From assembly GCA_002734085.1 (NCBI GenBank), contig NVXV01000004.1, positions 76,122-140,121 of the forward strand: 64,000 bases of DNA, in the 5' to 3' direction. Of this stretch, positions 8,143 through 16,548 are shown piece by piece. Made by a program: the position numbers and the translations under genes. This stretch comes from Fluviicola sp. GTDB taxonomy: Bacteria; Bacteroidota; Bacteroidia; Flavobacteriales_D; Crocinitomicaceae. How positions within the stretch are numbered: position 1 is the first letter of the stretch; each line of letters starts with the position of its first letter. The notes beneath the pieces are model-generated. The model was not told the DNA's origin and made no database searches. It saw only the letters and a program-made list of their open reading frames with translations.

Positions 8143-9692
8143 TCTGCCTTTTCGATTAATTTTGTTATTGCATATTTAATTGGGTCTCCTTCACTGAGAC
8201 TCTCCTCCCATGATAATAATTCATCTTTGTTATCTTCAATCGACTTTAAGCCATTCAAACTTGCTTTCTTCATGATCTTAGCGAATCTATCTGCTAAATA
8301 AAAGTTTCTAGTTGTTGGCACATCAAAAACGTCTAATAGTACTTGTTCTGCAGACCATCCAAATGTGTTTACATCTGAAAAATGAACAGGTTCTATATCT
8401 CTATTTTTCACCAAACCAATGACGTGGGAGTTCATACCCTGAATATCCGAGATTAAAAAATGAGAATGAGTAGCAACAATAAAATGACAAGTCTTATATC
8501 CTTCAAACATTTTACGCAAATAGTCCATATATTTCATTTGCCAATTCGGATGTAAGCTCACTTCAGGTTCATCAATAAGAACAAGACTATTTTCCTCAAC
8601 ACTAGCCACAAGACCAATTAAAGAAGAAAGAAGGGAGTATTCACCAGAACTACTATCAACAAGGTTGAATTCGGAGTTTTGTTTACGTATATCAATAGAT
8701 GGATAACTAATTAAATCAAGTTTTTTCAACTGTTCAATCATTTTAAAATCATCAACAATATTTGCATCAGAAAGGACATCATAATGAAGTAATTTAGAAT
8801 TATCCTTTAAAAAATTTTTTGCCACATGTTGCAAAAAATCGACTATGCTTGAAACTAATTCGTTGTTTTCTTTTATGCTATCATAATATGTTGTTCCCCA
8901 AATTTCAGTTTCTCTTTTAGGAAAATATTCTTTTTGATGATTAAAAATACGATGAAATTCATCAACGTCAATATCTTCTTTATAAAACTCTCTTGAATAT
9001 ACAGGTTTATAGTAAATATTTACTGTTGGTTCCAAATCCAGAAAACTAAGAATTTCTTTAAGCTTAGCCTTAAAACCTTTTTTTTCTATAGAAGTAGTAA
9101 TCAATTCTACTGTTTTCCTAATGTAAGCTTTTGTACCTGAACTAGCTCTTGAACTGCGCACTCCTAAATAGGTATAACGTGGGAAATCTTCTTCTTTTAA
9201 AAATGGGAATTTATCTGTAATCATTAATGAATTGGCAATAATATTATTCGGCAATAGTATTTTATTATAATCATCTTCTATTTGATTATCAACCGTAAAC
9301 CATACACCTTTTGAAAATCTAGCTGCCATATGTTCACTATCCAATTTAAAGTTCCCGAATGAAAATTGTTTCCCATTTAAAAGATAAGTGAGAACAAACT
9401 TCCCCGGTACTTTATTAATTCTTTTGTCATTTTGTTTTAACTCATGAATTTCTCGAAATAAATTAATTACTGTTTTAAGAATATTACTTTTACCTGTACC
9501 ATTAGGCCCAATAACCACTGTGTTAAAAGGGTAATCTTCTAAATTATTTAAATCATCACAAAATTTCAAAAACAAATTACCTAGAACGGGATTTTCTTCA
9601 AGTTGAAGTGATATTAATTTAAATCCACTTGAAATACGGTTTCTACTATCTAGAATTTCATTTATTAGCTGTTGAGTTTCGTCCATTATCAA
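8130..9692 (-). CDS. ptuA: AAA/ABC-type ATPase, Septu PtuA-like
   Basis: A 520-aa SMC/ABC-like ATPase. Walker A is GPNGTGKS (62-69), the ABC-type signature SSSGE is near 347-351, Walker B is VLIDEPE (371-377) and a switch VATHS is near 406-410. No TOPRIM domain follows, which argues against an OLD nuclease, and no long SMC coiled coil is present. Together with the overlapping HNH gene this is the Septu arrangement. The start at 9692 is followed by a second ATG two codons later, and either may be used. The gene begins 22 bp after the patatin gene, so it is probably on the same message as the hydrolase cluster. Confidence 0.75.
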   Translation of the reverse strand: MIMDETQQLINEILDSRNRISSGFKLISLQLEENPVLGNLFLKFCDDLNNLEDYPFNTVVIGPNGTGKSNILKTVINLFREIHELKQNDKRINKVPGKFVLTYLLNGKQFSFGNFKLDSEHMAARFSKGVWFTVDNQIEDDYNKILLPNNIIANSLMITDKFPFLKEEDFPRYTYLGVRSSRASSGTKAYIRKTVELITTSIEKKGFKAKLKEILSFLDLEPTVNIYYKPVYSREFYKEDIDVDEFHRIFNHQKEYFPKRETEIWGTTYYDSIKENNELVSSIVDFLQHVAKNFLKDNSKLLHYDVLSDANIVDDFKMIEQLKKLDLISYPSIDIRKQNSEFNLVDSSSGEYSLLSSLIGLVASVEENSLVLIDEPEVSLHPNWQMKYMDYLRKMFEGYKTCHFIVATHSHFLISDIQGMNSHVIGLVKNRDIEPVHFSDVNTFGWSAEQVLLDVFDVPTTRNFYLADRFAKIMKKASLNGLKSIEDNKDELLSWEESLSEGDPIKYAITKLIEKAEWRD

Positions 9693-9714
9693 AATTTTAT
9701 GTTTTAAATTATAA

Positions 9715-10746
9715 TCACCTATTCTCTATCAGTTTTTCTACTATTTCATCTAACGTATTTTTATGTTCAGTAACTGCTAATTTGCCGTCGTTGTGGAGGG
9801 CGATTATGTTTTCTGGGGTTGCATTGTCCATTTCGTTGTCGGCGTGGTTAAGGTCGGGTTGGATGCGGTAGTAGTTGGATTCGTTTTCTTTGTCCAGAGT
9901 GCTGTAGATTTGTTTTAGGTGATGGTGGACTGTTTCGGAGTTTCCTGACATCATCATGTCGAGGGTGGGTTTGATCCATTTGATTTTGTTGGCGTTTTTG
10001 AAGTCTTCGAACTCGTAGGGTTTCTTTATTGTTCCTGTACCTAAGGAAACGATGATCATGTCTTTTGCGCTTGGTAAATCAGGTTTTTGTTCGTTTTTTA
10101 AAGTTGATGAAAAGTTGATTGTTCTTGCTTCTGAATAAGCGCAAAGAGATGGATTATTGGCAAAAATACCACCGTCTATCAATGTGTATGGTGTGCCGTA
10201 AATAGAATTAATACATGCGGGTTCGAAATATGTTGGCGCAGCGCTAGTTGATCTGGCTACGTCTTTTAAATAGAAGTTGTTAATATCGTCTTTAGCATCA
10301 TGACTTGTGAAAAAATGTGCTTTTCTATTTCGCATGTCATAACTCGTAATTAAGGAGGGTTTTAATAATTGGGAAATAGTATCATTTTTTAAATATGATG
10401 AAAGTGCTTTTTCTAATTCTTTTTCGGAATATTTTTCGTCAATTAATCCTGAAACGCTGGTTATCTTTTTTCTTAATGAAACATCAAAGATGTTTCCTCC
10501 ATGATTTAAGTATAAGTTTAAGGCTTCGTTTGCTGTGTATTTATATTTTCCTTCTTCATCCGCAAATAAATATAAAAGGGCTAATATTCCACCGGTACTC
10601 GTTCCGGCTATAAAGTCGAAATACTTGCCTATGGAAGCTTCTTTATCTCTTTTCTTGAGCTCATTTTCAATGTAAGCTAAAATTGTCCCAGGAAGTATGC
10701 CTCTTATCCCCCCACCATCTATTGATAATATTCTTATTTTTTTCAT
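9715..10746 (-). CDS. Patatin-like phospholipase
   Basis: This 343-aa protein has all the patatin hallmarks: the oxyanion loop DGGGIRG (10-16), nucleophile elbow GTSTG with Ser50, and the catalytic DGG motif with Asp191 in LIDGGIFANNP. Patatins hydrolyse acyl esters of membrane phospholipids. Bacterial cytoplasmic members of this size often act as abortive-infection effectors, for example CapV in CBASS, but no cyclic-nucleotide synthase is present in this window. No signal peptide is seen. It lies between the amidase (13 bp upstream) and ptuA (22 bp downstream). The coding bases at 9775-10020 look more G-rich than those of its neighbours. Confidence 0.9.
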   Translation of the reverse strand: MKKIRILSIDGGGIRGILPGTILAYIENELKKRDKEASIGKYFDFIAGTSTGGILALLYLFADEEGKYKYTANEALNLYLNHGGNIFDVSLRKKITSVSGLIDEKYSEKELEKALSSYLKNDTISQLLKPSLITSYDMRNRKAHFFTSHDAKDDINNFYLKDVARSTSAAPTYFEPACINSIYGTPYTLIDGGIFANNPSLCAYSEARTINFSSTLKNEQKPDLPSAKDMIIVSLGTGTIKKPYEFEDFKNANKIKWIKPTLDMMMSGNSETVHHHLKQIYSTLDKENESNYYRIQPDLNHADNEMDNATPENIIALHNDGKLAVTEHKNTLDEIVEKLIENR

Positions 10747-10759
10747 TACACTAGTTTTT

Positions 10760-11752
10760 CTATAATTCTAAAATCATCTCCAATAACTCCTTTTGAGGAA
10801 ATACATCAAACTTCACGGCTGAGACATTTGAATGTGACCAAACTCCTTTTTCTTTGATGCACATTTGTCGGTCAACTTTGTTTAGGGCTTTTGCGCCTTG
10901 ATTATTGATGAGGTTTTGGAGACCGTTTTTGATGTCTATGTTGTGTTTGTTTCCTATATGGATGAGGAGGTCTTTTAGAGATGTTAATTGTTGTTCTGAA
11001 TATTTATGCCAGTATTCATATCCTCGGAATTTTGTTTTTAGTTTTACTACTTGATCGGGGTGGGCTTCAGTGCCGACGTAAGTGTAGTGTTTTGATTTAT
11101 TTTTTTCTATCCACTTTTTTTCTCCTTGGACTCGGGTGTAATATCCTCCTTTGGTGAGGTAACCGAAGTTGCAAAGTTCTATTCCTATACTGTTACGATG
11201 CATTTCGTTATTACCTACTCCAAGATGCCATGCATAAGATCCTTCGGGCATTGCTTGAGCGATTTCTCCGTCGTAATCATTGTTATTGTCTTTGATGTTT
11301 TGTCCTCCTATTACGAATTCTGTAGCTATTTTACCTCGTTTATCTCGTCCCCAAGAGTCTATTACTTTGTAGGGATTGTTCCAACCTGCGGTGTGGTGGA
11401 GGAAGATCCATTGTTTGCTTCGGCTCACTTCGACTTCGCTCAGTGGCCGCCGCTCAGTAAGCGTCTCTGAAATTGCGGGAGGGGAAAAATATTGGTCTTC
11501 GTCTAAATGGTGTTCGTGAATAATTAATCCTGAATCTGTATAGTCAGTTGTTTCGGTATTATCTGTCGTGGCTGCTGCCATAGCCGCCCATGTTTGTGGG
11601 CCGACGATGCCATCCACTATAAGATTGTTTTCTTTTTGGAATTTAAGAACTGCTTGATGTGTTATTGGACCGAAGATTCCGTCTGTTATTAGACCGAAGA
11701 ACTCTTGGATTACTTTTACTTGCTCGCCGCGAGAGTTGAGTCTTAATATCAT
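10760..11752 (-). CDS. Peptidoglycan-binding N-acetylmuramoyl-L-alanine amidase
   Basis: A 330-aa protein with an N-terminal PG_binding_1 domain (residues 3-58, DGIFGPITHQAVLKFQ and VDGIVGPQTW), an acidic linker, then an amidase_2/PGRP-like domain from about 113. Visible zinc ligands are His119 or His120 in FLHHTA, His307 in WSHSNVS and Asp315 in KFDVFP. A GSYAWHLGVG motif (His176) and the IGIEL strand are typical of the fold. It would cleave the bond between muramic acid and the stem peptide. There is no signal peptide, so access to peptidoglycan would need lysis or another route. The linker is interrupted by a REP-like repeat read in frame (11424-11446). Confidence 0.88.
   Translation of the reverse strand: MILRLNSRGEQVKVIQEFFGLITDGIFGPITHQAVLKFQKENNLIVDGIVGPQTWAAMAAATTDNTETTDYTDSGLIIHEHHLDEDQYFSPPAISETLTERRPLSEVEVSRSKQWIFLHHTAGWNNPYKVIDSWGRDKRGKIATEFVIGGQNIKDNNNDYDGEIAQAMPEGSYAWHLGVGNNEMHRNSIGIELCNFGYLTKGGYYTRVQGEKKWIEKNKSKHYTYVGTEAHPDQVVKLKTKFRGYEYWHKYSEQQLTSLKDLLIHIGNKHNIDIKNGLQNLINNQGAKALNKVDRQMCIKEKGVWSHSNVSAVKFDVFPQKELLEMILEL
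11424..11446. repeat. REP-like palindromic repeat read in frame within the amidase
   Basis: The 23 bases at 11424-11446 contain the TTCGACTTCGCTCAG core typical of dispersed short repeats in Bacteroidota and other genomes. Here they encode the residues LSEVEVS in the amidase linker, just before the catalytic domain starts. The family assignment is from memory of such repeats. Confidence 0.5.
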
Positions 11753-11754
11753 AC

Positions 11755-13053
11755 TTAGTTCTTTTTCTTTTTACAAATAATTAGGAATTTATAAATCGCT
11801 ATATACAATAAAAGAAACCCTAAAGGAATGAATATATAGTAACGAGCATTCAGGTCAGACCATTCCCATTTAAAAATGAGTTTTGAAGCGTATATAACTA
11901 AACCGAAGCTTACTATCCAAACTATTGTAACAAAAAAGAATAATCCTAATTTCAATTTTTTTATTCTTTCTATTAAGTCATTTTTTATACTGGTAAAGTA
12001 TTCTAATTCTTTTCGATGATCATCAAAGAATTTTTGACTCGATAAATTACTGAAATCATGATGAATACCCTTATCTAATTTTTGTAAATCAAGCATTAAT
12101 AAACGGGCTAAAAATGAAGTGTAAAATACATAGCCAACTAGACCTAAAACGATTAATAGTAAAGGAAAATCATTTCCACTCAGTTTAAATAATGAAAAAG
12201 AGATGGCAGCGATTGAGAAAGGAAAGGCAACTACCTGGTTAGAAATTTTGCTGAGTATTTCATTTTGATTTTTAAAATAAGCTTGCTTGTATTCAGAATA
12301 TTCAGTCTGAATTTTTTCTAAGGACAAGCCTTGTAAGTATACGTTAAAATTTAGTTTCGCATCATTCAGAATTTTTTCAATTTTGTAAAAAAACGCTTCA
12401 AATTTAATCCCTGAAAAAGATGCTATATTAGAAATCATAGCGTTTTTAAGAAATGTATGGAAATGATTTCTTTCTTTAGTATAAGTGTCCTTGAACTCGG
12501 AGAATTTACTAAAGTAATTCACTTCAGTATTTAATGGAATGGTGCCTACTGGTTTAAATTTTAATTTAAGACGTCTTTTTTCCGATATGGATGAGAATAT
12601 AATTGAATTATTAGCTTCAGAATAAAAATCCACAAATTCAAAATTTTCTTGATCGTCATTGTCATGACAGTTCTTAAAAAATTGTATGGCCTCAAAATAT
12701 GCTAACGCATTGGCGAATAAAAAGTTTTGGGTTTCTTTACCATTCAGATAAACCTTCTCATCTTCTAATATAAGTGATTGATTTTCTACCTTATAATTAC
12801 TTATCACTACATTTTTTTCAAAGTGTTTTTTTTTAACAACGTTATAGAATTCAACTTCGTTATGAAAATATGCATAAGGAAGGTTTTCTTTTTCAACAAT
12901 TATGGATTGATTTCTTTTTTCAAAAAGAATACTTGAAGATCTCAAAAATGAGATAAGTTCTTCGTTAATTTCAAATATCAAGTTTTTGGTATCACCTATG
13001 TCATAGGAATAACCAAATTTAACCAAACTGATATGTATATTTAATACACTCAT
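11755..13053 (-). CDS. Four-TM membrane protein paired with a YejK-like protein
   Basis: A 432-aa protein I do not recognise. The first 250 or so residues are soluble and mixed alpha/beta, beginning with an N-terminal beta strand region. The C-terminal part has four hydrophobic segments, roughly residues 275-295, 298-320, 370-392 and 403-425, with a charged cytoplasmic-type loop between the second and third and a KKKKN tail. Its start overlaps the stop of the YejK/NdpA-like gene by four bases (ATGA), so the two proteins are probably made together. A membrane protein plus nucleoid-binding partner recalls the two-gene layout of Kiwa, but neither protein is shown to be homologous to KwaA or KwaB. 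Confidence 0.7.
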   Translation of the reverse strand: MSVLNIHISLVKFGYSYDIGDTKNLIFEINEELISFLRSSSILFEKRNQSIIVEKENLPYAYFHNEVEFYNVVKKKHFEKNVVISNYKVENQSLILEDEKVYLNGKETQNFLFANALAYFEAIQFFKNCHDNDDQENFEFVDFYSEANNSIIFSSISEKRRLKLKFKPVGTIPLNTEVNYFSKFSEFKDTYTKERNHFHTFLKNAMISNIASFSGIKFEAFFYKIEKILNDAKLNFNVYLQGLSLEKIQTEYSEYKQAYFKNQNEILSKISNQVVAFPFSIAAISFSLFKLSGNDFPLLLIVLGLVGYVFYTSFLARLLMLDLQKLDKGIHHDFSNLSSQKFFDDHRKELEYFTSIKNDLIERIKKLKLGLFFFVTIVWIVSFGLVIYASKLIFKWEWSDLNARYYIFIPLGFLLLYIAIYKFLIICKKKKN

Positions 13054-14051
13054 TCAAGTTCATCAAATTTAACTCTTAATTCTTGTGATTCAATTATTAT
13101 TTGATTTCTATTTCCAGGTCGAACTCTTGCGTCCTCTTTATCAGCTTTTGAAAAGGAAACTTTAATCTTACCAGATTTTATTTCATATTTTTTCAATTGT
13201 TTAAGGATTCTAAGAGCAGCTTGAAACTCTCCATTTATATCTATTTCTTCAGCTTCTGCCCTATTAACTAGAAAGTCTTCGTCATCCCAAAAAGTTCTGC
13301 TTAAATCTTTGACTCGTACGAGTCTTCCCGAAGAATTTATATGATCATATAAACGATTTCGAAACTCTTCTGAACCATATCTTTCTTCAGAATTTGGCTT
13401 AAAAGGTAATTCATTAGGTCCTAATGAATTAAATATTCTAAGTAAAGCCTTTGTGTCATCAACGCTTTTTTCAGCTAAGTCAGCTTCTATCCAATCAATG
13501 AAATAATCTGACTGGTGTTGTTGTCTTTTTGTGTAATGTAAATATCTCGTTTCATTATTTGAGTATAGTGAAAGGTTGACTCGAGCTGCCATTGCCAACT
13601 TACTTGTGTCTACAATTGTAGTAGTATTAACAGTGTAATTATTAGAATCAGATTTTTTGAATATTATTTCTTCGCTATCGCGAACCATAAAAACTCCAAG
13701 GTAATTTACATTTCTATATTCATACTCCATAAAAACAAAGTAGCCACCTGTTGCAAAATTATTACCAGTCATTAAGTCTGCCATTCGAATAAGAGATGCT
13801 TCGGCAAAATCCATAAATTTTTCTACAGATTTATCTTTAGAAAAAACCTCAACTGTAGATTGAAATACGTTTTTTTCTTCTACAAATTCTGTTTTTAATA
13901 CTTTCTCATCTTTTTTAAATGCTTCGTTTAGGCGTTCAACTAAATCTTTAGTATTATCATCTATATTCAAAGTTGAGCTTGACTTATCTATTCTTGGCCC
14001 TTGCCCTTGTTCTTTATCTATTAGGTGAATTATTGCTTTTTTTAACTGCAT
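13050..14051 (-). CDS. Nucleoid-associated protein, YejK/NdpA (NA37) family
   Basis: This 333-aa protein matches the NA37 family throughout, as I recall E. coli YejK. The block FMDFAEASLIRMADLM leads into ATGGYFVFMEYEYRNVNYLGVFMV, then AARVNLSLY and ETRYLHYTKR, followed by a helical C-terminal half. YejK-type proteins bind nucleoid DNA. Here the gene is accessory and coupled to a membrane protein, which is not its usual chromosomal setting. This suggests a sensing or tethering role in defence. It starts 36 bp after the alpha/beta hydrolase gene. Confidence 0.82.
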   Translation of the reverse strand: MQLKKAIIHLIDKEQGQGPRIDKSSSTLNIDDNTKDLVERLNEAFKKDEKVLKTEFVEEKNVFQSTVEVFSKDKSVEKFMDFAEASLIRMADLMTGNNFATGGYFVFMEYEYRNVNYLGVFMVRDSEEIIFKKSDSNNYTVNTTTIVDTSKLAMAARVNLSLYSNNETRYLHYTKRQQHQSDYFIDWIEADLAEKSVDDTKALLRIFNSLGPNELPFKPNSEERYGSEEFRNRLYDHINSSGRLVRVKDLSRTFWDDEDFLVNRAEAEEIDINGEFQAALRILKQLKKYEIKSGKIKVSFSKADKEDARVRPGNRNQIIIESQELRVKFDELE

Positions 14052-14087
14052 ATTTTGTGATTGTTAAGTTAGTTTTTAATTGGTATT

Positions 14088-15782
14088 CTAGTTTTTAGCA
14101 AAATATTCAAAAATAACTTTTCGGACATCTGCTTTTTTGCCGTTTTTCTTTGGGTGGTTTGGGTCGAATTGTTTTCCGTGGATGCAGTTGTATTCGAAGT
14201 TTTTTTCATATTTGGCATTGAATCCGGACATTTGTTTGCGTTGTTCGGTGCAGCCTATTACCCAATCGTTTTCAGATTTAAAGGCTAGCCAGAGTAGTTT
14301 GTCAAACCCATTGGCTAACCATCTTTTAAATTTCTTATCTATTAACGATCCATCGTAATCTCCTACCATTGATTTAATTCTTACTTGATCTATGGGGTTT
14401 GATGAAAGTATCTTTTTTAGTTCTTTGGATTCGGGCATCATTACTTCAAGACCGGGTTGTGTGCGTATTGCGTTGATCGAAAATTGAGAAATGGCTAAAA
14501 CGTAACCCCATCCTGCTTTTGAAGATGTCTTTTTGAGCATACTTAACACTCTATCTAATCCTTTGGCTACTTTCAATAAATCTGAACCATGGGCCGGTGC
14601 AAATGTTAAGAGCTTATTGATTTTTATCTTTCGATAGGCTTTATCATAGGAAGATAAAGTTTCTGCAACTAATGCACCTCTGGATGTTGTAATCACATCT
14701 ACTGGCTCAGTAAACATTTTGTTTCCTAAAAGTTTTAGTAACCAATCTACATTTTCTTTTACGGAATGTGAAGCAGTAGGGTGATTGAAGGCTAAAACCT
14801 GTTCATAGGTATTACTTTTTATTAATTCTTTGAGTAAGCTATGACCGCTTTTATTAGAGGAGTTTGATTCTAATAAATCACCAAAAGAACCATTCACTGA
14901 ACTGAATGTTCCGTGTATTAAAAGCAATGTTTTTTCACTCTCTACTATTTGATTCTTCTGATCTATTTCTAAAAATTCATCTTTGCTTTTCGATGAAACA
15001 AATTTGTAAATTCCGTATTTCTTTTCACCCAATTTATTAAGTGCTTTATGTGCTAAATTTGTACCTAAGTCGGTTGCTTTATTTAAGTTCTTTGTGACTT
15101 TTTCTGTGTACTTTTTTAGATCTGACTCGTGTCTAGGAAACGTAAGAACTTTAAGTGCAAATTGAGTTTTGTTTTTGCTATCCTTTTCAACCAATTTGAT
15201 TGCATCACTTTCGCGTTCAAATTTTTTATTGAAATTATAGGTAAATCTATACGATAGTGAAAATCGATCCTGGCTATAATTTTTATCTGTTGACTCAGGT
15301 GTTATTAAGTATATTTCGGCATCTTTAGAATTATGTTTATCGATGGGATTTTCTTCCAAATAAACCAAGGCTCCTTCATCTTTCTCAAGAAACAAATCAA
15401 ATCTTAGTTGAATTTCTTCTTCGCTTGTTATTCTCTCTGGAATATTTAAAAACGTTATTGCAGAAAAATCTATAAAACGTTCGCGTATGTCAGAATATTT
15501 TTCGATTTCAACATTTTGCTCTTTTAATAAATCAACGGTTTCTTTTGTTACTCCCTTGTGATCAATGTTACCTTGTTCTGAAAATTTTATTTTACCTGAT
15601 GCCACTAAATGTTTATCGTTTGCCCAGCCCAAGGTTCCCCAGATTTCATTTATTTTTTTGTATTTAGATTTTTTAAAATCGTAGATTCCTAGCTTAGTAC
15701 TTTTGGCTTCTCCTCCAATTTTAAGAAAGCTGTATTCTTGATGTTCGAATGTAATTTCATTTAGGTTAAAATTTAGTGCCAT
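14088..15782 (-). CDS. Alpha/beta-hydrolase-fold protein (lipase-like)
   Basis: A 564-aa protein. The first 270 residues are an uncharacterised beta-rich domain. The C-terminal half is an alpha/beta hydrolase with LLLIHGTFSS (His290-Gly291) forming the oxyanion region and DVITTSRGALVAE with probable nucleophile Ser367. The elbow reads TTSRG rather than GxSxG, which lowers certainty about catalysis. The likely acid is in VGDYDGSL and the likely histidine in NCIHGKQF near the C-terminus. There is no signal peptide. It sits between a lipoprotein gene (34 bp) and the YejK-like gene (36 bp), a second candidate lipase in the same run as the patatin. The substrate is unknown. Confidence 0.7.
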   Translation of the reverse strand: MALNFNLNEITFEHQEYSFLKIGGEAKSTKLGIYDFKKSKYKKINEIWGTLGWANDKHLVASGKIKFSEQGNIDHKGVTKETVDLLKEQNVEIEKYSDIRERFIDFSAITFLNIPERITSEEEIQLRFDLFLEKDEGALVYLEENPIDKHNSKDAEIYLITPESTDKNYSQDRFSLSYRFTYNFNKKFERESDAIKLVEKDSKNKTQFALKVLTFPRHESDLKKYTEKVTKNLNKATDLGTNLAHKALNKLGEKKYGIYKFVSSKSKDEFLEIDQKNQIVESEKTLLLIHGTFSSVNGSFGDLLESNSSNKSGHSLLKELIKSNTYEQVLAFNHPTASHSVKENVDWLLKLLGNKMFTEPVDVITTSRGALVAETLSSYDKAYRKIKINKLLTFAPAHGSDLLKVAKGLDRVLSMLKKTSSKAGWGYVLAISQFSINAIRTQPGLEVMMPESKELKKILSSNPIDQVRIKSMVGDYDGSLIDKKFKRWLANGFDKLLWLAFKSENDWVIGCTEQRKQMSGFNAKYEKNFEYNCIHGKQFDPNHPKKNGKKADVRKVIFEYFAKN

Positions 15783-15816
15783 AGTTTGAAGTGTTTAAAA
15801 TATTAAAGCTACTTAA

Positions 15817-16533
15817 TTATTCTTTTTTCTCCCTCTTTCTATAGAAATATACAAATATTGGGATGAGTAGAGTACCAAATAACCATTGCCAATGTTCTTT
15901 GAAAAATTTAGTAAAGGTGAATGAAGGTGTGGCTTCAACTTGTATTTTCTCTTTGAATACTTCTTGACTTATTTCTCTTTCAGTGCCCCGTTTATCATAA
16001 ACTGTTGCAAACACTTTTATAATAATCGTATGAGTTCCTTTTTTTAATGGCTTTACGTGCCACAACCATTTAGTATTCCTATCACTTGATACAAACAGAA
16101 CTTCATCTTTAGTACTAATATCAAAATTTTTACTTCCTTCAGGTTCCGGATCATATAAAAGCACCCTCATTCCTGAACTTACTTCAATATCTCTAATTTC
16201 AAATTTTGATGAATCCAATCCCTTAAAAAGAACTTCATTATCTAGTGATCTAGTTATGGAAAATGTGACATCATAACGTTTGCCAACCTTCATTTCTCTT
16301 GGAAAATCAAAAGCAAGCTTTCCAGGAATTAGGTCTATTAATTCGTCAGATTCACTCTTATGTATTCGCTCTTCATTCAGAGAGTCATACTCTTCAACGT
16401 TATTGTTTTTTTCTTTTACAGTATTGTCAGATGCTTTCTTGTTATCGTTCCCTTCTTCTTCTCCCCCCCCACATGAAAAAAATAAAAGACTAAGACTGAG
16501 TAAGAGTACAGTAGTGAGTTTATTAGTGTTCAT
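15817..16533 (-). CDS. Lipoprotein with C-terminal membrane anchor
   Basis: This 238-aa protein opens with a type II signal peptide ending in LLFFSC, followed by GGGEEEGND, an acidic run that could favour surface export in Bacteroidota. The middle part looks like one Ig-like beta domain of about 130 residues. A hydrophobic segment, WLFGTLLIPIFVYFY, with a basic RKREKKE tail lies at the C-terminus. Lipid at one end and a membrane helix at the other is uncommon. It directly follows the 1893-aa giant (15 bp gap), so it may anchor or receive that protein. No function is recognised. Confidence 0.65.
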   Translation of the reverse strand: MNTNKLTTVLLLSLSLLFFSCGGGEEEGNDNKKASDNTVKEKNNNVEEYDSLNEERIHKSESDELIDLIPGKLAFDFPREMKVGKRYDVTFSITRSLDNEVLFKGLDSSKFEIRDIEVSSGMRVLLYDPEPEGSKNFDISTKDEVLFVSSDRNTKWLWHVKPLKKGTHTIIIKVFATVYDKRGTEREISQEVFKEKIQVEATPSFTFTKFFKEHWQWLFGTLLIPIFVYFYRKREKKE

Positions 16534-16548
16534 ATATTTATTCTTTCA

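Noticed and set aside
9715-10746. Patatin as a CBASS CapV effector
   Set aside because: No CD-NTase or other CBASS gene is present in the window, so only a general patatin call is made.
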